Below are positions 1-8,846 of a stretch of 64,000 nucleotides of DNA, one piece after another. Origin of the DNA: Bradyrhizobium sp. CB1015 (GTDB lineage Bacteria > Pseudomonadota > Alphaproteobacteria > Rhizobiales > Xanthobacteraceae); the NCBI RefSeq assembly GCF_025200925.1, contig NZ_CP104174.1, positions 434,001 to 498,000 of the forward strand, in the 5' to 3' direction. Every line of letters begins with the position of its first letter. Position 1 is the first letter of the stretch. The position numbers were made by a program, and so were the translations under genes. The notes under the pieces are model-generated. The model searched no databases, was not told where the DNA came from, and saw only the letters and a program-made list of their open reading frames with translations.

Positions 1-630
1 GGTGATGTCGGCGACCGTCTCGGCGCTGCCGTCGACGATGTTGCCGGCCTTGTCGCGGGTGGCCGAGATCATCTGCGAGACGAAGCGCACGGTGAGCTGC
101 GCGTTGCGGTCGCGCAGCTCGGCGCCGACGAGCTCGGCCTTGTCAATCGACACGAACCGCGTCTCGGTCTTCTGCTCGTTCTTCTCGCGTTCCTTGATGG
201 CGGCGTCGAAGCTGTCATAGACCTCCGACGACAACAGATCACGCAGCGCGCGGCGGTCGCCATTGGCGAAAGCCAGCACGATCATCTCGTAGGCGCCGCG
301 CGCGCCCGAAAGGAAATGGCGCGGGTCGAAGCTGGAATCCTTTTCGACGATGGCATCGAGACCCTGCGCCAGCGCAGTGCCCGGCTCGGCCAGCCCCTTC
401 CAGCGATCGGCCGGCGCGGTCGGCTCGGCCGTCGGCGCCAGCGGGGCCTGATCGATCACCTTGCCCGGCATGGTCACGACGTTGTTGTCCTGGGCACCTC
501 CCAGCGCATTGCGGGCGGCGGTGCGATCGAACGGCGGCCGCTCGTTGCCCGTGCGCTGCCCCAGCACGCTACGCAGCCGCAAGAAGATGAAGACGGCCAG
601 CGCCAGGAATATGATGGTGTAGATGTCCAC
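1..630 (-). CDS. Tim44-like domain protein (3' end outside window)
   Basis: The 210 visible codons begin with a hydrophobic segment (residues about 4-17, DVYTIIFLALAVFIF then basic residues), a low-complexity Ala/Pro linker, and a stretch with GARGAYEMIVLAFANGDR and SSEVYDSFDAAIKERE. This matches the N-terminal half of bacterial Tim44/TimA-like proteins, which are membrane-anchored and related to the mitochondrial import-motor subunit. The only suitable start is GTG at 630; no ATG lies in frame upstream. The frame stays open to base 1, so the C-terminal part of the Tim44 domain and the stop are missing. The gene diverges from secB, a neighbourship common in Rhizobiales. The family is fairly sure; the molecular role in bacteria is poorly defined. 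Confidence 0.75.
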   Translation of the reverse strand, partial: MDIYTIIFLALAVFIFLRLRSVLGQRTGNERPPFDRTAARNALGGAQDNNVVTMPGKVIDQAPLAPTAEPTAPADRWKGLAEPGTALAQGLDAIVEKDSSFDPRHFLSGARGAYEMIVLAFANGDRRALRDLLSSEVYDSFDAAIKEREKNEQKTETRFVSIDKAELVGAELRDRNAQLTVRFVSQMISATRDKAGNIVDGSAETVADIT

Positions 631-1027
631 GTCGTATCCGCTTTCTGGTCTTTTCAGGGCTCGTTGCCGGGAAAATCAATCCGGCCAGTAGACCGTTCCC
701 TTCGGAAACGGCAAGTCTACATCACCATTTTAGGTCCATGTCAGGTCCGTGGGATGTAGGCACGAAATCTTGCCCGGCCAATGGCGCCTTTTGGCACAGC
801 GCCAAGTGTAGCGCGTTTTATGCTTAAGGGGAAACCCGATCCTGGCCGGAAATCGCGCATCTTCAAACGTTTAAGGCGAAATTTCGCGGAAAAGGCAGGA
901 TGAACGCCCAAGGCGCGGGCGCGGCCCGAATTCCCGATCCGGGACCGTTCGTCCTTGTGGAACGAGCCGGCCCTATGTTAGCCAACCGCCGCGAAATTCA
1001 GCCCCAATCGGGTAAGGAGACACTTTC
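631..1027. other. Divergent intergenic region between Tim44-like gene and secB
   Basis: These 397 bases hold no credible gene. They must carry the outward promoters of the Tim44-like gene and secB, but I could not pick a convincing -35/-10 pair. The 3' end provides a clear ribosome binding site for secB (AAGGAGA about 7 nt before its ATG). A short inverted repeat TTGGC-N5-GCCAA lies near 790. Confidence 0.5.
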
Positions 1028-1516
1028 ATGACCAACGGTAACGGCACCCCTCCCGAGGCGGCCCAGGCTCCCCAGCTCAATGTGCTGGCGCAATATACCA
1101 AGGACCTCTCGTTCGAAAATCCCAACGCGCCGGGCTCGCTCCAGCAGCAGAGCCAGCCGCCGCAGATCAACATCCAGATCAACGTCAGCGCCAACAATCT
1201 CAGCGAACAGGAATTCGAGGTGACGTTGTCGGTCGAGGGCAAGGCCGAGACCGCAGGTAAATTGATGTTCTCGTTCGAGCTTGCCTATGCCGGCGTGTTC
1301 CGGATCGTCAACGTGCCGAAGGAGAACCTGCACCCGCTGGTCATGATCGAGTGCCCGCGCCTCTTGTTCCCGTTCGCACGCGAGATCATCGCGACCGCGG
1401 TGCGCGACGGCGGGTTCCCGCCGCTGATGCTGGATCCGGTCGACTTCGTCGGTCTGTATCGCCAGAACATGGAGCGGCAAATGGCCGCTCAAGGCGGACA
1501 GGCGGGTCAGGCCTGA
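1028..1516 (+). CDS. secB: Protein-export chaperone SecB
   Basis: This 162-residue protein has the SecB hallmarks: [18 protein letters not shown] near residues 18-36, an IQINVSAN strand, [27 protein letters not shown], and a C-terminal [21 protein letters not shown] segment followed by [10 protein letters not shown]. SecB is a homotetrameric cytosolic chaperone that holds precursor proteins unfolded and passes them to SecA. The ATG at 1028 follows a strong AAGGAGA ribosome binding site. The stop overlaps the convergent dnaQ stop by 10 bases. Length is normal for alphaproteobacterial SecB. Confidence 0.97.
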   Translation: MTNGNGTPPEAAQAPQLNVLAQYTKDLSFENPNAPGSLQQQSQPPQINIQINVSANNLSEQEFEVTLSVEGKAETAGKLMFSFELAYAGVFRIVNVPKENLHPLVMIECPRLLFPFAREIIATAVRDGGFPPLMLDPVDFVGLYRQNMERQMAAQGGQAGQA

Positions 1517-2229
1517 GCGGCCGCCATCGCGGCTGGAGCGGGCAGGTACTCGTTCCAGATCGCCTTGTCGCCCATGGTCGCGATGAAGGCCCGATGGGCC
1601 TCGCGCTCGGCTTCAGAAATCCGCGGCGCGAGCGGCACCAGACGTTGCCGCCGCGGCGCATCGCCGGCGCTACTGACCCTGATCTCCTCGGTGTCCGAGG
1701 CCAGCAGCAGCTGCGACTGCCGCGCCCCGACCAGATCGACATAGACTTCAGCCAGCAGCTCGGCGTCCAGCAGCGCACCGTGCTTGGTACGGTGTGAATT
1801 GTCGATCGAATAGCGCGAGCAGAGATCGTCGAGCCGGTTGGACACGCCCGGATGCTTGCGACGCGCCAGCAGCAGCGTATCGACCAGGCGCTCGCGCGGG
1901 ATCGCAGCGCGCTTGATGCGGTCGAGCTCGGCATTGATGAAGCCGATATCGAACGAGGCGTTGTGGATCACCAGCGGGGCGTCGCCGATGAAGGCGAGAA
2001 AATCGTCGGCGACCTCGTGGAATAACGGCTTGGTCGCCAGGAATTCCGACGACAATCCGTGCACCGCAAACGCCTCCGCCGGCATGTCCCGCTCAGGGTT
2101 GATGTAGACGTGGTACGTCTGTCCGGTTGGCATGCGGTTGAAGATCTCGACGCAGCCGATCTCGACCAACCGGTCGCCGCGCAGCGGATCGAGGCCGGTG
2201 GTTTCGGTGTCGAGGACGATTTCGCGCAT
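1507..2229 (-). CDS. dnaQ: DNA polymerase III epsilon subunit (3'-5' proofreading exonuclease)
   Basis: This 240-residue protein has the DEDDh exonuclease motifs: Exo I DTETTG with D7 and E9, Exo II with D94 in HNASFDIGF, and Exo III with H150 and D155 in [17 protein letters not shown] sequence at 171-176 after the nuclease fold looks like a beta-clamp binding motif. The rest is a Pro/Ala-rich tail for binding the alpha subunit. It proofreads replication errors within the Pol III core. It lies 29 bases downstream of coaE on the same strand and ends inside secB on the opposite strand. Confidence 0.95.
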   Translation of the reverse strand: MREIVLDTETTGLDPLRGDRLVEIGCVEIFNRMPTGQTYHVYINPERDMPAEAFAVHGLSSEFLATKPLFHEVADDFLAFIGDAPLVIHNASFDIGFINAELDRIKRAAIPRERLVDTLLLARRKHPGVSNRLDDLCSRYSIDNSHRTKHGALLDAELLAEVYVDLVGARQSQLLLASDTEEIRVSSAGDAPRRQRLVPLAPRISEAEREAHRAFIATMGDKAIWNEYLPAPAAMAAAQA

Positions 2230-2258
2230 GTCTCTAAGAAGCCGTGTGGGGCGGCGAA

Positions 2259-2858
2259 TCAGGTCCGCCGCTGCGGCATCTTAACGACCTCGGCCAGGAT
2301 GTGCGCGATTTGGGCCCGCACCGGGTCAAGTCCGTGTGAGGTATCCACCACGAAATCGGCCCGCTTGCGCTTCTCGGCATCCGGCATCTGCTTGGCGATG
2401 ATCGCATCGAGCTTGGCCTCGTCCATCGTGTCGCGCGCCAGCACCCGCTGGCGCTGAAGCTCCGGCGAGGTCGAGACCACGACCACGGCATCGACCCGCT
2501 TCTCGCCGCCGGTCTCGAACAACAGCGGGATGTCCAGCACCACGACCGGCGCCTCGGCCGCCTCGGCGTCGGCAAAGAATTTCTGCCGGGAAGCGCCGAG
2601 CATGGGATGAACGATCTGCTCGAGCTGCTTGATCGCGGCGGGATCGTGCACGACGCGCGCCGACAGCTGTTGCCGGTCGACCTTGCCGTTCGCGGTGGTG
2701 CCGGGGAAGGCGGCCTCGATTGCGGGGGCAGCTTCACCTTCATAGAGCTGATGCACGGCGGCATCGGCGTCGTAGACGGGAACGCCGGCCTCCGCGAACA
2801 ATTTCGCGGTGGTGGATTTTCCCATCCCGATCGAGCCGGTCAGTCCGAGAATCCGCAT
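2259..2858 (-). CDS. coaE: Dephospho-CoA kinase
   Basis: This 199-residue P-loop kinase starts [16 protein letters not shown], with the Walker A loop at 8-16, followed by the family's [16 protein letters not shown] region and a [16 protein letters not shown] lid segment. It phosphorylates the 3'-OH of dephospho-CoA, the last step of coenzyme A synthesis. Length is typical. It sits between maf (23-base gap) and dnaQ (29-base gap) on one strand and is probably co-transcribed with both. In several Rhizobiales I recall aroE between maf and coaE; here it is absent. Confidence 0.95.
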   Translation of the reverse strand: MRILGLTGSIGMGKSTTAKLFAEAGVPVYDADAAVHQLYEGEAAPAIEAAFPGTTANGKVDRQQLSARVVHDPAAIKQLEQIVHPMLGASRQKFFADAEAAEAPVVVLDIPLLFETGGEKRVDAVVVVSTSPELQRQRVLARDTMDEAKLDAIIAKQMPDAEKRKRADFVVDTSHGLDPVRAQIAHILAEVVKMPQRRT

Positions 2859-2881
2859 CAGCGCCCAGCCTTCTTTCGCAT

Positions 2882-3499
2882 CTACACCGCAATTAGCTGC
2901 TCGCTCCGCAGATACGCAAGCAGCGGCAGCAGCGGCAGGCCGAGAATGGTGAAATGATCGCCCTCGATGCGCTCGAACAGATGGATGCCGAGGCCCTCGA
3001 GCTGATAGGCGCCGACGCTAGTGGTCACGGCCTCGCCGGCGGCGTCGAGATAGGCCGAAAGCTCGGCTTCGCTCATGGACCGCATGGTCATGCGCGCCAC
3101 GGAAACGTGCTCGAAAAGGATCCTGCCATCCTGCGCCACGGCGACGGCTGAATTCAGCTCGTGCGTCTGACCGGCGAGATCGCGCAATTGCACCAGCGCC
3201 TGGGCGCGGCCGGCCGGCTTGTTGAAGAGACGGTTCCCGAGGGCCAACGTCTGGTCGGCACCGATCACATAGTTTCCGGGGTGACCGACAGAGACTGCCC
3301 TGGCCTTCTCGCGCGCCAGCAACAGGCCGATCTCACGCGGGTCCGAAAGCTTTGACGCAGCCTGAATGCCGCGCTCGTCGATATCGGCGGTGACAGCTTC
3401 GAAGTCGAGCCCGGCATTGGCCAGCAGCATTTTGCGCGCGCTGCTTTGCGAGGCCAGGATCAACCGTGATGTGCCGCGCCACAGACTCATCGGCGACAC
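2882..3499 (-). CDS. maf: Maf family nucleotide pyrophosphatase
   Basis: The protein has the Maf signature [21 protein letters not shown] near the N-terminus, a DERG segment, LAREKA, and [16 protein letters not shown] in the middle. Maf proteins hydrolyse non-canonical or methylated nucleoside triphosphates to monophosphates. The open frame starts at GTG 3499, whose first base is the last base of the upstream gene's TAG stop. The ATG at 3490 (MSLWRG...) is an equally good and perhaps better start, giving 202 residues. Which Maf subtype this is cannot be settled by eye. Confidence 0.9.
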   Translation of the reverse strand: MSPMSLWRGTSRLILASQSSARKMLLANAGLDFEAVTADIDERGIQAASKLSDPREIGLLLAREKARAVSVGHPGNYVIGADQTLALGNRLFNKPAGRAQALVQLRDLAGQTHELNSAVAVAQDGRILFEHVSVARMTMRSMSEAELSAYLDAAGEAVTTSVGAYQLEGLGIHLFERIEGDHFTILGLPLLPLLAYLRSEQLIAV

Positions 3500-4344
3500 T
3501 ATTCGGACGGCCGGTTGCGCTGGCGGTCGCTATACAGCTTCATGATCGCCGCGGCCGTTTCCTCGATGGAGCGGCGCGTGACGTCCAGCAGCGGCCAGTC
3601 ATGCTTGGCGCTTAGCTTGCGCGCGAACGCGACCTCCTCGGTGACCGATTGCTTGTCGGTGTAGGTGTCGCTGCGGCTGCCGGACTCGGCGCCCATGGAC
3701 AGCAGGCGATTCTGACGGATCTGGATCAGGCGTTCCGGCGTCGCGTGCAGGCTGACCACCAGCGGCCGCGTCAGTGTCTCCAATTGCGGCGGCACCGGAA
3801 TGCCCGGCACCAGCGGCACGTTGGCGGTGCGGATGCCGCGATTGGCGAGATAGATCGATGTCGGTGTCTTCGATGTCCGGGACACACCGACCAGCACCAC
3901 GTCGGCCTCGTCGAGACCTTCGACATGCTGACCGTCGTCATGGATCATGGTGTAGTTGAGCGCGTCGATGCGCTTGAAATATTCCGCATTGAGCACGTGC
4001 TGGGCGCCGACCCGGCCGGTGGTCGCAGCGCCCAGATAGGCTTCGAACAGCTGCATCACCGGCCCGATGATCGACAGGCTCGGAACATTGATCTGCTTGC
4101 ACTTGTCCTCGAGTCTGGCGACCAGATCCTTCTCGAGCAGCGTGAACAGCACGATTCCGGGCGCTTCCTCGATCTCGTCGAGCACGCGGTCGAGCTGCTT
4201 CTGGCTGCGTACAAGGGGATAGACGTGCTCGACCGGCGTCACGTTGGCGTATTGAGCCGCGACCGCGCGCGCCACGGTGATGAGCGTCTCACCCGTGGAG
4301 TCCGAGACCAGGTGGAGATGGAAATAATTGTTCGAGGTCGGCAC
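3499..4344 (-). CDS. DUF299 / PEP synthase-PPDK regulatory kinase/phosphorylase
   Basis: This protein of about 281 residues begins with [25 protein letters not shown], contains a P-loop-like GVSRTSKT at about 153-160, and a [14 protein letters not shown] helix after it. These define the bifunctional Ser/Thr kinase and Pi-dependent phosphorylase that switches PEP synthase or pyruvate phosphate dikinase off and on. Which partner applies cannot be told from this window. GTG at 4344 is preferred over TTG at 4347 because AAAGGG lies 5 bases before the GTG. The gene reads away from the candidate origin. Its homologue borders the chromosomal origin in other Rhizobiales, by recollection. Confidence 0.88.
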   Translation of the reverse strand: MPTSNNYFHLHLVSDSTGETLITVARAVAAQYANVTPVEHVYPLVRSQKQLDRVLDEIEEAPGIVLFTLLEKDLVARLEDKCKQINVPSLSIIGPVMQLFEAYLGAATTGRVGAQHVLNAEYFKRIDALNYTMIHDDGQHVEGLDEADVVLVGVSRTSKTPTSIYLANRGIRTANVPLVPGIPVPPQLETLTRPLVVSLHATPERLIQIRQNRLLSMGAESGSRSDTYTDKQSVTEEVAFARKLSAKHDWPLLDVTRRSIEETAAAIMKLYSDRQRNRPSE

Positions 4345-4347
4345 CAA

Positions 4348-4804
4348 AACCCTTTGAATTTCGTTGGGGTGGTTTGTGGATTTCTGTGGAGCTTAACCTC
4401 TCGGAAAGTGATGCGCGACACCAGGGGCGGGACAAGCAGCGATTTTCTTCACAAAGCTGCCGGTCAGGACAAGTCCGGCGCCCCGCCGAGAGGGAAGCGG
4501 GATTGCGCGGACAAGTCCCTTGATAAGCTGCCGATACAAACGCGCAAGCCTTTGAAGCCGACCGACTTATCGGAAGTCGACAGAGGCTGTCCGGAATATG
4601 TGGATGGATGTGAACAAGCGCGTGCGAACACGCGGACGGAATTGTGTGAGTCCAATCCACGGTCACATAGACTCAAACCTTAAGAATCTAAGATTCTAGA
4701 TTTGAGGAAGGCGCTACGGACGGATATGTGTGCGGGGTAAGACCTTAACGGGTTCTTACTATCCCCAGCGTTCCCGAGCTGGGCAGCAATCCGGACCCCC
4801 GAAA
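4348..4804. other. Candidate chromosomal replication origin (oriC)
   Basis: This is a 457-bp gene-free gap between outward-reading gene sets. I see DnaA-box-like 9-mers (consensus TTATCCACA, reverse TGTGGATAA): TGTGGATTT 4375-4383, TTCTTCACA 4445-4453, TTATCGGAA 4567-4575, TGTGGATGG 4599-4607 and TGTGAACAA 4609-4617. None is perfect; the best fit 7 of 9 bases, or 8 of 9 against the relaxed TTWTNCACA. A TTAA-N7-TTAC at 4745-4759 matches 7 of 8 bases of the CtrA half-sites. An AT-rich palindrome lies at 4683-4697. Leading-strand gene polarity, nearby parAB/parS, and the DUF299-oriC-heme gene synteny recalled from Sinorhizobium and relatives support the call. It is inference without GC skew or experiment. 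Confidence 0.55.
4683..4697. repeat. AT-rich perfect inverted repeat inside candidate oriC
   Basis: AGAATCT-A-AGATTCT is a perfect 7-bp inverted repeat with a one-base centre. It is overlapped by a second symmetric pair (AATCTA and TAGATT). It is the most AT-rich stretch of the intergenic gap, so it could be a duplex-unwinding element or a protein binding site. It could also be the operator or terminator of a flanking gene. Confidence 0.5.
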
Positions 4805-5239
4805 ATGTTCGAAGACGTCTATCTCTGGATCAAGGCGCTGCACGTGATCGCCGTCATCTCCTGGATGGCCGGCATGCTCTATCTGCCGCGGCTGTTCGTC
4901 TATCACTGCGAGGCCGAAATTGGCTCGAACCAGTCCGAGACGTTCAAGGTCATGGAGCGCCGGCTGCTCAAGGCGATCATCAACCCCGCGATGATGGTCA
5001 CCTGGCTCGCCGGGCTCTATCTCGCCTGGTCCGGTCATTGGTTCTCGTTCGGCTGGCTGCACGTAAAACTGGCACTGGTCCTGGTGCTCTCGGCGGTCCA
5101 CGGCTTTTTTTCCCGCTGGCTCAAGGATTTCGCCGCCGACAGGCGCCCGCGAAGCCAGAAATTCTATCGGATTATCAATGAGGTGCCGACCGTCCTGATG
5201 ATTTTCATCGTCATCATGGTGATCGTGAAGCCGTTCTAG
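4805..5239 (+). CDS. hemJ: Protoporphyrinogen IX oxidase HemJ
   Basis: This 144-residue, four-helix membrane protein starts MFEDVYLWIKALHVIAVISW and contains WMAGMLYLPRLFVYH with the conserved histidine and arginine of HemJ (UPF0093). A central helix is WLAGLYLAWSGHWF, and the C-terminal helix is EVPTVLMIFIVIMVIVKPF. HemJ oxidises protoporphyrinogen IX to protoporphyrin IX in heme synthesis in the inner membrane. ATG 4805 gives the family's normal N-terminus. An in-frame GTG at 4730 would add 25 residues unlike the family and would run through the candidate origin. hemE, which I recall as the origin's neighbour in some relatives, is not here. Confidence 0.92.
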   Translation: MFEDVYLWIKALHVIAVISWMAGMLYLPRLFVYHCEAEIGSNQSETFKVMERRLLKAIINPAMMVTWLAGLYLAWSGHWFSFGWLHVKLALVLVLSAVHGFFSRWLKDFAADRRPRSQKFYRIINEVPTVLMIFIVIMVIVKPF

Positions 5240-5273
5240 GCAAACCGCGCGGCGATTAGCTCAGCGCTTCGGC

Positions 5274-5302
5274 TTGCAGAGCGTTAAGCGATTTTCTATA
5301 TT
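5274..5302 (+). promoter_or_regulatory. Candidate sigma-70-type promoter for rho
   Basis: TTGCAG (5274-5279) and TATATT (5297-5302) are separated by exactly 17 bases, followed by an AT-rich ATCGATAT. The -10 matches 5 of 6 consensus bases; the -35 is weak. Transcription would start near 5309 and leave a leader of about 190 nt before rho, plausible for the autoregulation known for rho genes. Confidence 0.45.
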
Positions 5303-5496
5303 ATCGATATCCCACCCAACGCAGGCGGATGTGGTTGTGTCCGAGCCTTCCAGAGGCCGGACACCGCATCAGGATTGAAGCCTCACCGGCGCTCACCTTG
5401 CCAGACCTGCGGACCTTACCTGCACCTGCTCGCGTCCGCATTTCAGAGCCTCCTCGCACCCCCCTCTTTTTCAGGTTACCCCACAGGACCACCCCA

Positions 5497-6762
5497 ATGC
5501 GGGAAATCAAACTCCAGGACCTCAAGTCGAAAACCCCGGCCGAGCTGGTCTCGTTCGCGGAAGAGAACGGGGTCGAAAACGCCAGCACCATGCGCAAGCA
5601 GGAGCTGCTGTTCGCCATCCTCAAGCAGCTCTCGCTGGCCGAGACCGATATCGTCGGCGAGGGCGTCGTCGAGGTGCTCTCCGACGGCTTCGGCTTCCTC
5701 CGTTCGCCTGATGCGAATTATCTGCCGGGTCCGGACGATATCTACGTTTCGCCTTCGCAGATCCGCCGTTTCGGCCTGCGCACCGGCGACACGATCGAAG
5801 GTCATATCCGCAGCCCGAAAGAGGGCGAGCGCTACTTTGCGCTGCTCAAGGTCAACACGCTCAATTTCGAGGACCCGGAAAAGGCCAAGCACAAGGTCAA
5901 TTTCGACAACCTCACGCCGCTGTTTCCGAATCAGCGTTTCCGCATGGAGATCGACGATCCCACGCGGAAAGATCTGTCTGCACGCGTGATCGACATCGTT
6001 GCTCCCATCGGCAAGGGGCAGCGCGCCTTGATCGTGGCGCCGCCGCGCACCGGTAAAACCGTGCTGATGCAGAACATCGCGCACTCGATCACGCACAATC
6101 ATCCCGAATGCTATTTGATCGTGCTCTTGATCGACGAGCGTCCGGAAGAAGTCACCGACATGCAACGTTCGGTGAAGGGCGAGGTGGTGTCCTCGACCTT
6201 CGACGAGCCGGCGGTGCGCCATGTCCAGGTCGCGGAGATGGTGATCGAGAAGGCAAAACGCCTGGTCGAGCATGGCCGCGACGTCGTGATCCTGCTCGAT
6301 TCGATCACGCGCCTCGGTCGCGCCTACAACACCGTGGTGCCGTCATCCGGCAAGGTGCTGACCGGCGGTGTCGACGCCAACGCGCTGCAGCGCCCGAAGC
6401 GCTTCTTCGGCGCAGCCCGCAACATCGAGGAGGGCGGCTCGCTGACCATCATCGCGACCGCGCTGGTCGATACCGGCAGCCGCATGGACGAAGTCATCTT
6501 CGAAGAGTTCAAGGGCACCGGTAACTCCGAGCTGATCCTGGACCGCAAGGTCTCGGACAAGCGCACCTTCCCGGCGATCGATATCTCGCGCTCCGGCACC
6601 CGCAAGGAGGAGCTCATCACCGATCCGCAGGTGCTCAAGAAGATGTACGTGCTCCGCCGCATCCTCAATCCGATGGGGACGATGGACGCGATCGACTTCC
6701 TGCTCGACAAGCTGCGCTCGACCAAGAGCAATTCGGAGTTCTTCGACTCCATGAATACCTGA
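5497..6762 (+). CDS. rho: Transcription termination factor Rho
   Basis: This 421-residue protein has a SAP-like N-terminal helical region ([20 protein letters not shown]), the cold-shock/RNP1-type RNA-binding motif DGFGFLRS at 63-70, Walker A APPRTGKT at 181-188, the [10 protein letters not shown] segment, [11 protein letters not shown] (Q loop) and [14 protein letters not shown] (R loop). Rho is a hexameric ATP-dependent RNA helicase that ends transcription. ATG 5497 gives the usual alphaproteobacterial N-terminus and length. The frame upstream is open back to GTG 5329, but that Pro/Arg-rich extension is not Rho-like. A hairpin terminator follows at 6785. Confidence 0.98.
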   Translation: MREIKLQDLKSKTPAELVSFAEENGVENASTMRKQELLFAILKQLSLAETDIVGEGVVEVLSDGFGFLRSPDANYLPGPDDIYVSPSQIRRFGLRTGDTIEGHIRSPKEGERYFALLKVNTLNFEDPEKAKHKVNFDNLTPLFPNQRFRMEIDDPTRKDLSARVIDIVAPIGKGQRALIVAPPRTGKTVLMQNIAHSITHNHPECYLIVLLIDERPEEVTDMQRSVKGEVVSSTFDEPAVRHVQVAEMVIEKAKRLVEHGRDVVILLDSITRLGRAYNTVVPSSGKVLTGGVDANALQRPKRFFGAARNIEEGGSLTIIATALVDTGSRMDEVIFEEFKGTGNSELILDRKVSDKRTFPAIDISRSGTRKEELITDPQVLKKMYVLRRILNPMGTMDAIDFLLDKLRSTKSNSEFFDSMNT

Positions 6763-7082
6763 GTGCAGTGCAACAGCGAATTTGGGGCGCCTTCGGGCGC
6801 CCTTTTTGTTGCAATTTTGCTGCAGCGAAAGCGCAGCAGGAAACTCATCAACTGACCGGATCCGAGTCAGACATTAATCTGTTGATATTCAAACTGAAAC
6901 CTTGAAATCTGGCCGACCTCTTCGCATCGCGATCAGGCTTAGGTGCAGCAAATGCTGCGGCTACATTGCAATGCAACAAAGATTTGCTGCGGAACCCGGT
7001 GCAGCAAAACACTGCAGAATACTGTTGGATCGGCTGACAAAACGGATGTTTGCGTTTTGGGCGGCAGCCGGACAAATAGGCC
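6763..7082. other. rho-mnmE intergenic region with small GCAGCA palindromes
   Basis: After the rho terminator, this 320-bp gap has no gene. It contains three compact inverted repeats: GCAGCA-AA-TGCTGC (6945-6958), CATTG-CAATG (6964-6973), and TTTGCTGC-N10-GCAGCAAA (6983-7008). The first and third share the core GCAGCAAA, so they may be repeated operator sites for mnmE or a folded leader. No promoter could be assigned with confidence. Confidence 0.4.
6785..6807 (+). terminator. Intrinsic terminator after rho
   Basis: GGGCGCC (6785-6791), loop TTCG, GGCGCCC (6796-6802), then TTTTT. The stem is a perfect 7 bp, GC-only, with a stable UUCG-type loop and a U tract 23 bases after the rho stop. This is a textbook Rho-independent terminator. 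Confidence 0.9.
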
Positions 7083-8441
7083 ATGCATCCGCACGACCAG
7101 ACCATTTTTGCGCTCTCATCCGGCCGGGCGCCCAGCGCGATCGCCGTGGTCCGCGTCTCCGGCGCGCAAGCCGGCCTGGCGCTGACGACGCTTGCGGGCC
7201 GGCTGCCGGCGCCGCGACAGGCGAGCCGCCGGCTGCTCCGGAACGGCGCGGGCCAGTCGATCGACGATGCGGTCGTGCTCTGGTTTCCAGGGCCGGCCAG
7301 CGCCACCGGCCAGGACATCGCCGAATTTCACGTCCATGGCGGCCGGGCGGTGCTGGCGGCGCTCCTCGCCGCGCTTTCCGATATTCCGAATACGCGCGCG
7401 GCCGAGCCGGGCGAGTTCACGCGGCGCGCCTTCGAGAATGGCAAGCTCGATCTGACCGAGGCCGAGGGGCTCGACGATCTCATTCACGCCGACACCGACC
7501 GCCAGCGCCGCCAGGCGCTGCGCCAGTTGCGGGGCCTGCTCGGCGACCGCGCGCGCGACTGGCGCGAGCGCATCATCGAGGCCTCCGCGCTGATCGAGGC
7601 CGGCATCGATTTTTCCGATGAAGGCGACGTGCCGGCGGAGCTGAGGGCGCCGGCGGTGAAAGCGATCAAAGCGCTTCACGACGAAATCACAAAAGTGCTT
7701 GCGGCACAGGGACATTCTGAACGCCTGCGCGACGGCCTGGTGGTTGCGATCGCCGGCGAGCCGAATGTCGGCAAGTCGACGCTGATCAACCAGCTCGTGC
7801 GCCGCGAGGTCGCGATCGTCTCGCCGCATGCCGGCACCACGCGCGACGTGATCGAGGTGCAGCTCGATCTCGACGGCTATCCCGTCACAATCATCGACAC
7901 CGCCGGCATCCGCGAGACCGACGATCCCGTGGAGCAGGAAGGCGTGCGCCGGGCCCGCGCGCGCGCCGAGGACGCCGATCTGGTGTTGTGGCTGGTGGAG
8001 GGCGGGCAAGCCGTCGATCCGGACACAATGCGCTCGCGCTGGACATCCGCGGAGGGTGTTGCTTCGTCCGGCGGCTCGGTCTGGATCGTGCGCAACAAGA
8101 TCGACCTCGGCGGGGTCGGAGGAGCGGGGGCGAGCGGCGAGTTCGGGATCTCGGCAAGCCGGGGCGACGGCATCCCCGAACTGGTCAACGCGCTGGTGAA
8201 ATTCGCTTCAGAATTCTTCGGGACCACCGAGGGCGCGATGGTGACCCGGACCCGCCAGCGCGAGTTGTTGAGCCGGGCCTCAGACAGCTTGCGCCGGAGT
8301 CTGGACCTTGTAGAAGACGGCGAGGAGCTTGCAGCCGAAGAACTGCGTGCGGCCGCGTATGCCTTGGGCCGGCTCCTGGGCCGGGTGGACGTCGAGCACG
8401 TCCTTGGCGCCATCTTTCAGAAGTTCTGTATCGGAAAGTAG
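7083..8441 (+). CDS. mnmE: tRNA uridine-34 modification GTPase MnmE
   Basis: This 452-residue protein has the N-terminal formyl-THF-binding domain ([21 protein letters not shown]), a helical domain, and an inserted G domain with P-loop GEPNVGKS at 225-232, AGTTRD, DTAGIRE and NKID. It ends with the C-terminal FCIGK motif, whose Cys is catalytic in the family. With MnmG it installs the (carboxymethyl)aminomethyl group at C5 of U34 in certain tRNAs. mnmG follows after a 1.8-kb gap holding parS sites and an IS element, which probably separates two genes that were once closer. The UvrA/B-like motifs are complete and no frameshift is seen. Confidence 0.97.
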   Translation: MHPHDQTIFALSSGRAPSAIAVVRVSGAQAGLALTTLAGRLPAPRQASRRLLRNGAGQSIDDAVVLWFPGPASATGQDIAEFHVHGGRAVLAALLAALSDIPNTRAAEPGEFTRRAFENGKLDLTEAEGLDDLIHADTDRQRRQALRQLRGLLGDRARDWRERIIEASALIEAGIDFSDEGDVPAELRAPAVKAIKALHDEITKVLAAQGHSERLRDGLVVAIAGEPNVGKSTLINQLVRREVAIVSPHAGTTRDVIEVQLDLDGYPVTIIDTAGIRETDDPVEQEGVRRARARAEDADLVLWLVEGGQAVDPDTMRSRWTSAEGVASSGGSVWIVRNKIDLGGVGGAGASGEFGISASRGDGIPELVNALVKFASEFFGTTEGAMVTRTRQRELLSRASDSLRRSLDLVEDGEELAAEELRAAAYALGRLLGRVDVEHVLGAIFQKFCIGK

Positions 8442-8470
8442 CGCTAGTTCTTGATCCTAGAACTAGCGCT
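8440..8470 (+). terminator. Strong hairpin at the mnmE stop codon
   Basis: AGCGCTAGTTCT (8440-8451) and AGAACTAGCGCT (8459-8470) form a perfect 12-bp stem with a 7-nt loop. The left arm starts on the stop codon of mnmE. A pyrimidine-rich but interrupted tract follows (TGTTCCATTTCTTC). It is probably a terminator of mnmE, less certain because the U tract is broken. Confidence 0.55.
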
Positions 8471-8484
8471 TGTTCCATTTCTTC

Positions 8485-8500
8485 TGTTTCACGTGAAACA
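8485..8500. other. parS site 1 (ParB binding, perfect)
   Basis: TGTTTCACGTGAAACA matches the 16-bp bacterial parS consensus at every position. ParB (gene at 13925) nucleates here and spreads, and ParA moves the complex to segregate the new origin. It lies just after mnmE. Confidence 0.93.
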
Positions 8501-8518
8501 GCGGCCCCGCTCGGCTTC

Positions 8519-8534
8519 TGTTTCAAGTGAAACT
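8519..8534. other. Degenerate parS-like site
   Basis: TGTTTCAAGTGAAACT differs from the parS consensus at two positions, including one base of the central CACGTG. It lies 34 bp from the perfect site, so it is probably a decayed or weak copy. Confidence 0.5.
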
Positions 8535-8660
8535 GCTTTCGGGTCCAGCCGCTTTCTGTGTAATGGCGGCGTGCTTGCTCCGGCCGGCTTCGGCGGCTCG
8601 CTGATGTGGCGAGAGATCACCTTAGATCGGGGCGTGAGGGGCCGGCGGCCCGCCGCACCT

Positions 8661-8745
8661 CGTCATTGTGAGGAGCCTGTCCATGACGCAATCCAGGTGC
8701 CCCACGGAGGAATTCCGGATTGCCTTCAGCGCGCTCGCAATAATG
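8661..8745. repeat. Intergenic palindromic repeat, CGTCATTG...CAATGACG family (degenerate)
   Basis: The left end CGTCATTGTGAGGAGC and right end GCGCTCGCAATAATG are imperfect complements around a CAATCC...GGATTG core. It is a decayed member of the family represented by the well-preserved copy at 15035-15114. Confidence 0.55.
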
Positions 8746-8770
8746 TGGAGATAGCGGTACGGCACATTGC

Positions 8771-8844
8771 GCTCTCGTGCCCCGGACGTAGCGCAGGGCT
8801 TCTTCAGCGGTGCGCTGCAGAGCCGGGGCCCACCTATCAGCAGC
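8771..8844. repeat. Left half of a palindromic repeat split by the IS element
   Basis: It runs from CTCGTGCCCCGGACGTAGCG to the GCAGAGCCGGGGCCC arm and ends at the IS insertion point. Its complement lies on the far side of the IS at 9895-9961 (GGGTCCCGGCTCTGCGCC ... CCGGGACACGAG). A complete copy of the same family is at 23294-23432. Confidence 0.7.
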
Positions 8845-8846
8845 TA

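Noticed and set aside
4730..4804. N-terminal extension of HemJ from GTG 4730
   Set aside because: The extra 25 residues are not HemJ-like and would be coded within the candidate origin; ATG 4805 gives the family start.
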